Assembly (NCBI GenBank): GCA_947565475.1
Contig: CANOGI010000015.1
Coordinates: 1 to 15,814, forward strand
DNA: 15,814 nucleotides
Direction: 5' to 3'
Source: an uncultured Eubacteriaceae bacterium
GTDB taxonomy: Bacteria > Bacillota > Clostridia > Lachnospirales > CAG-274
Below are positions 14,560 through 15,814 of this stretch, piece after piece (positions within the stretch are counted from its first letter, which is position 1; every line of letters starts with the position of its first letter). A program made the translations under genes and the position numbers. The notes below the pieces were generated by a model. The model was not told where the DNA came from, did no database searches, and worked only from the letters and a program-made list of their open reading frames with translations.

Positions 14560-15814
14560 ATGCATAAACCTAACATAAAAATGAAAAAAAGACTGCTGTT
14601 CTTTTTGCTTTGTTTTGAGTTTTGTTTTTTATCGTTAATCATAAGGGTTTTTTATATACAATATTTTGAGTCTGAATTTCTACAAGAGAAAGCTTATGAA
14701 CAGCAGACCCGCGACAGGCTTATTAAACCTAAAAGAGGGGATATTCTTGACAGAAATTTAAACGATATAGCGAAAACTCAAACTGTTTGTTCAGTAAGCG
14801 TTATTCACGCACAGGTTACCGATGAGAAAAAAGCGGCTGAGATTTTATCTCAAAAGCTTGAACTTGATTATGATTTTGTTCTTAAAAAAATTCAGAAGAA
14901 AGTCGCTCTTGAGAGGATAAAGACAAAAGTCGATAAAGAACTTGGCGATGAAATAAGAGAGTTGAATATTGATGGTATTGTTATTGACGACGATATAAAA
15001 AGAGTTTATCCGTATTCAAATTTAGCCTCTCAAGTTATTGGATTTACGGGAAAAGATAATCAAGGAATTATAGGTCTTGAGGCTAAGTATGATGAGTTTC
15101 TTAAAGGGGAGCAGGGAAAAATTCTTACGGAGACCGACGCGAAAGGCGTTGAGATGAAAGACGGAAGAGAAAGCAGGATTGAGCCTGTCTCCGGTTATAA
15201 TCTTGTCACAAGTATTGATATTAATTTACAGCAATACGCGGAACAGACTATTGAAAAGGTAGTCGAGGCGAAGCAGGCTCAACGAGGGTTAATAATACTT
15301 ATGAATCCACAAAACGGTGAGATATACGCTATGGCTAATAAACCGGATTTTGATTTGAACGAGCCTTTTAAAATTAATTCCGAGGAGCTTCAAAGTATAT
15401 GGGATACTTTACCAGAAAAAGAAAAAAATGATTATCTTAATAAAATGTGGCGAAATTTCGCTATAAACGATACTTATGAGCCGGGTTCAACTTTTAAAGT
15501 TATTACTTCCGCCGCGGGACTTGAGGAAAAAGCTGTTGATTTAAGTAGTTCTTTTAACTGTGGCGGCGGCAGAACTGTTGCGGGAAGACATATAAAATGC
15601 TGGAGATCTCCGAGAAGTCACGGAACGCTGAATTTTGTGCAGGGAGTTCAGAATTCTTGCAATCCGGTTTTTATTGACGTCGCGGCGAGGCTTGGCCCTG
15701 AAAAATTTTATTCTTATATGAAAAAATTTGGGTTTGACAGAAAAACCGGAATTGACTTGCCTGGCGAGGCAAAAGGTATTATGCATAAACTTGAGAACAT
15801 AGGTCCAGTTGAAC
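14560..15814 (+). CDS. Class B penicillin-binding protein (FtsI/SpoVD type), 3' end outside window
   Basis: The frame is open from ATG 14560 to the window end, giving 418 codons. It encodes a peptidoglycan D,D-transpeptidase anchored in the membrane with its catalytic part outside. One membrane segment lies at about residues 11-36. The dimerisation domain follows, with IKPKRGDILDRN and IKRVYPYSNLASQVIGFTG. The transpeptidase domain begins near SIDINLQQYAEQTIEK. Active-site motif 1 is S310-T-F-K313 (EPGSTFKVITS) and motif 2 is S366-C-N368 (VQNSCNPVF). The KTG motif and any PASTA domains lie beyond the window. GGGGTG about 6 nt upstream supports this ATG over an in-frame ATG at 14581 with no ribosome binding site. 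It may be the division enzyme FtsI/PBP2b or the sporulation enzyme SpoVD; the visible part does not decide. Confidence 0.93.
   Translation, partial: MHKPNIKMKKRLLFFLLCFEFCFLSLIIRVFYIQYFESEFLQEKAYEQQTRDRLIKPKRGDILDRNLNDIAKTQTVCSVSVIHAQVTDEKKAAEILSQKLELDYDFVLKKIQKKVALERIKTKVDKELGDEIRELNIDGIVIDDDIKRVYPYSNLASQVIGFTGKDNQGIIGLEAKYDEFLKGEQGKILTETDAKGVEMKDGRESRIEPVSGYNLVTSIDINLQQYAEQTIEKVVEAKQAQRGLIILMNPQNGEIYAMANKPDFDLNEPFKINSEELQSIWDTLPEKEKNDYLNKMWRNFAINDTYEPGSTFKVITSAAGLEEKAVDLSSSFNCGGGRTVAGRHIKCWRSPRSHGTLNFVQGVQNSCNPVFIDVAARLGPEKFYSYMKKFGFDRKTGIDLPGEAKGIMHKLENIGPVE

Noticed and set aside
1..15814. Search for tRNA, rRNA and known riboswitches
   Set aside because: No cloverleaf with a GGTTCGAATCC-like arm, no rRNA stretch and no familiar riboswitch core was seen by eye; a covariance-model scan could still find a diverged one.

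Overview
The window is AT-rich DNA with strong GGAGG-type ribosome binding sites, frequent TTG and GTG starts and short operons. The gene families (RNase J, a YlbF-family protein, the ireB-ruvX-DUF1292 block, MtaB, a YesN-type response regulator, chemotaxis genes) point to a motile, anaerobic, low-GC Firmicute, most likely of class Clostridia. Genus cannot be assigned from the window alone.

Layout. (1) 1-2813, plus strand: the 3' end of a chemotaxis operon, with the CheW-like end of CheA, then CheW, then a membrane chemoreceptor. The genes are nearly fused or overlapping and end at a strong hairpin. (2) About 2920-4420: a decayed zone holding an IS1182-type transposase pseudogene, a cluster of perfect short hairpins and a terminator-like structure. 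(3) 4597-10097, minus strand: housekeeping genes, namely a YlbF-family protein, RNase J, the conserved ireB-ruvX-DUF1292 operon, and mtaB, a tRNA methylthiotransferase. (4) 10626-12239, minus strand: an orphan response regulator with a C-terminal AraC DNA-binding domain. (5) 12950-15814, plus strand: an unrecognised acidic protein of 494 residues with a His/Cys-rich tail, then the first 418 codons of a class B penicillin-binding protein cut off by the window end.

The main unexplained feature is a 224-bp non-coding repeat present in two full copies (10206-10429 and 12638-12861). The copies are about 90% identical, have the same length, carry imperfect terminal inverted repeats and are flanked by TA on both sides. 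They are packed with small perfect hairpins. This looks like a miniature inverted-repeat transposable element (MITE). A shorter, diverged relative lies in reverse orientation near 4168-4230, inside another hairpin cluster. Both full copies sit shortly upstream of genes (mtaB and the unknown gene).

Functionally, CheA, CheW and the receptor form one signalling array. RNase J and the YlbF-family protein both touch RNA turnover in related bacteria. IreB, RuvX and DUF1292 form a conserved operon. The window ends in cell-wall synthesis. I saw no tRNA, rRNA, CRISPR array or intact mobile element.
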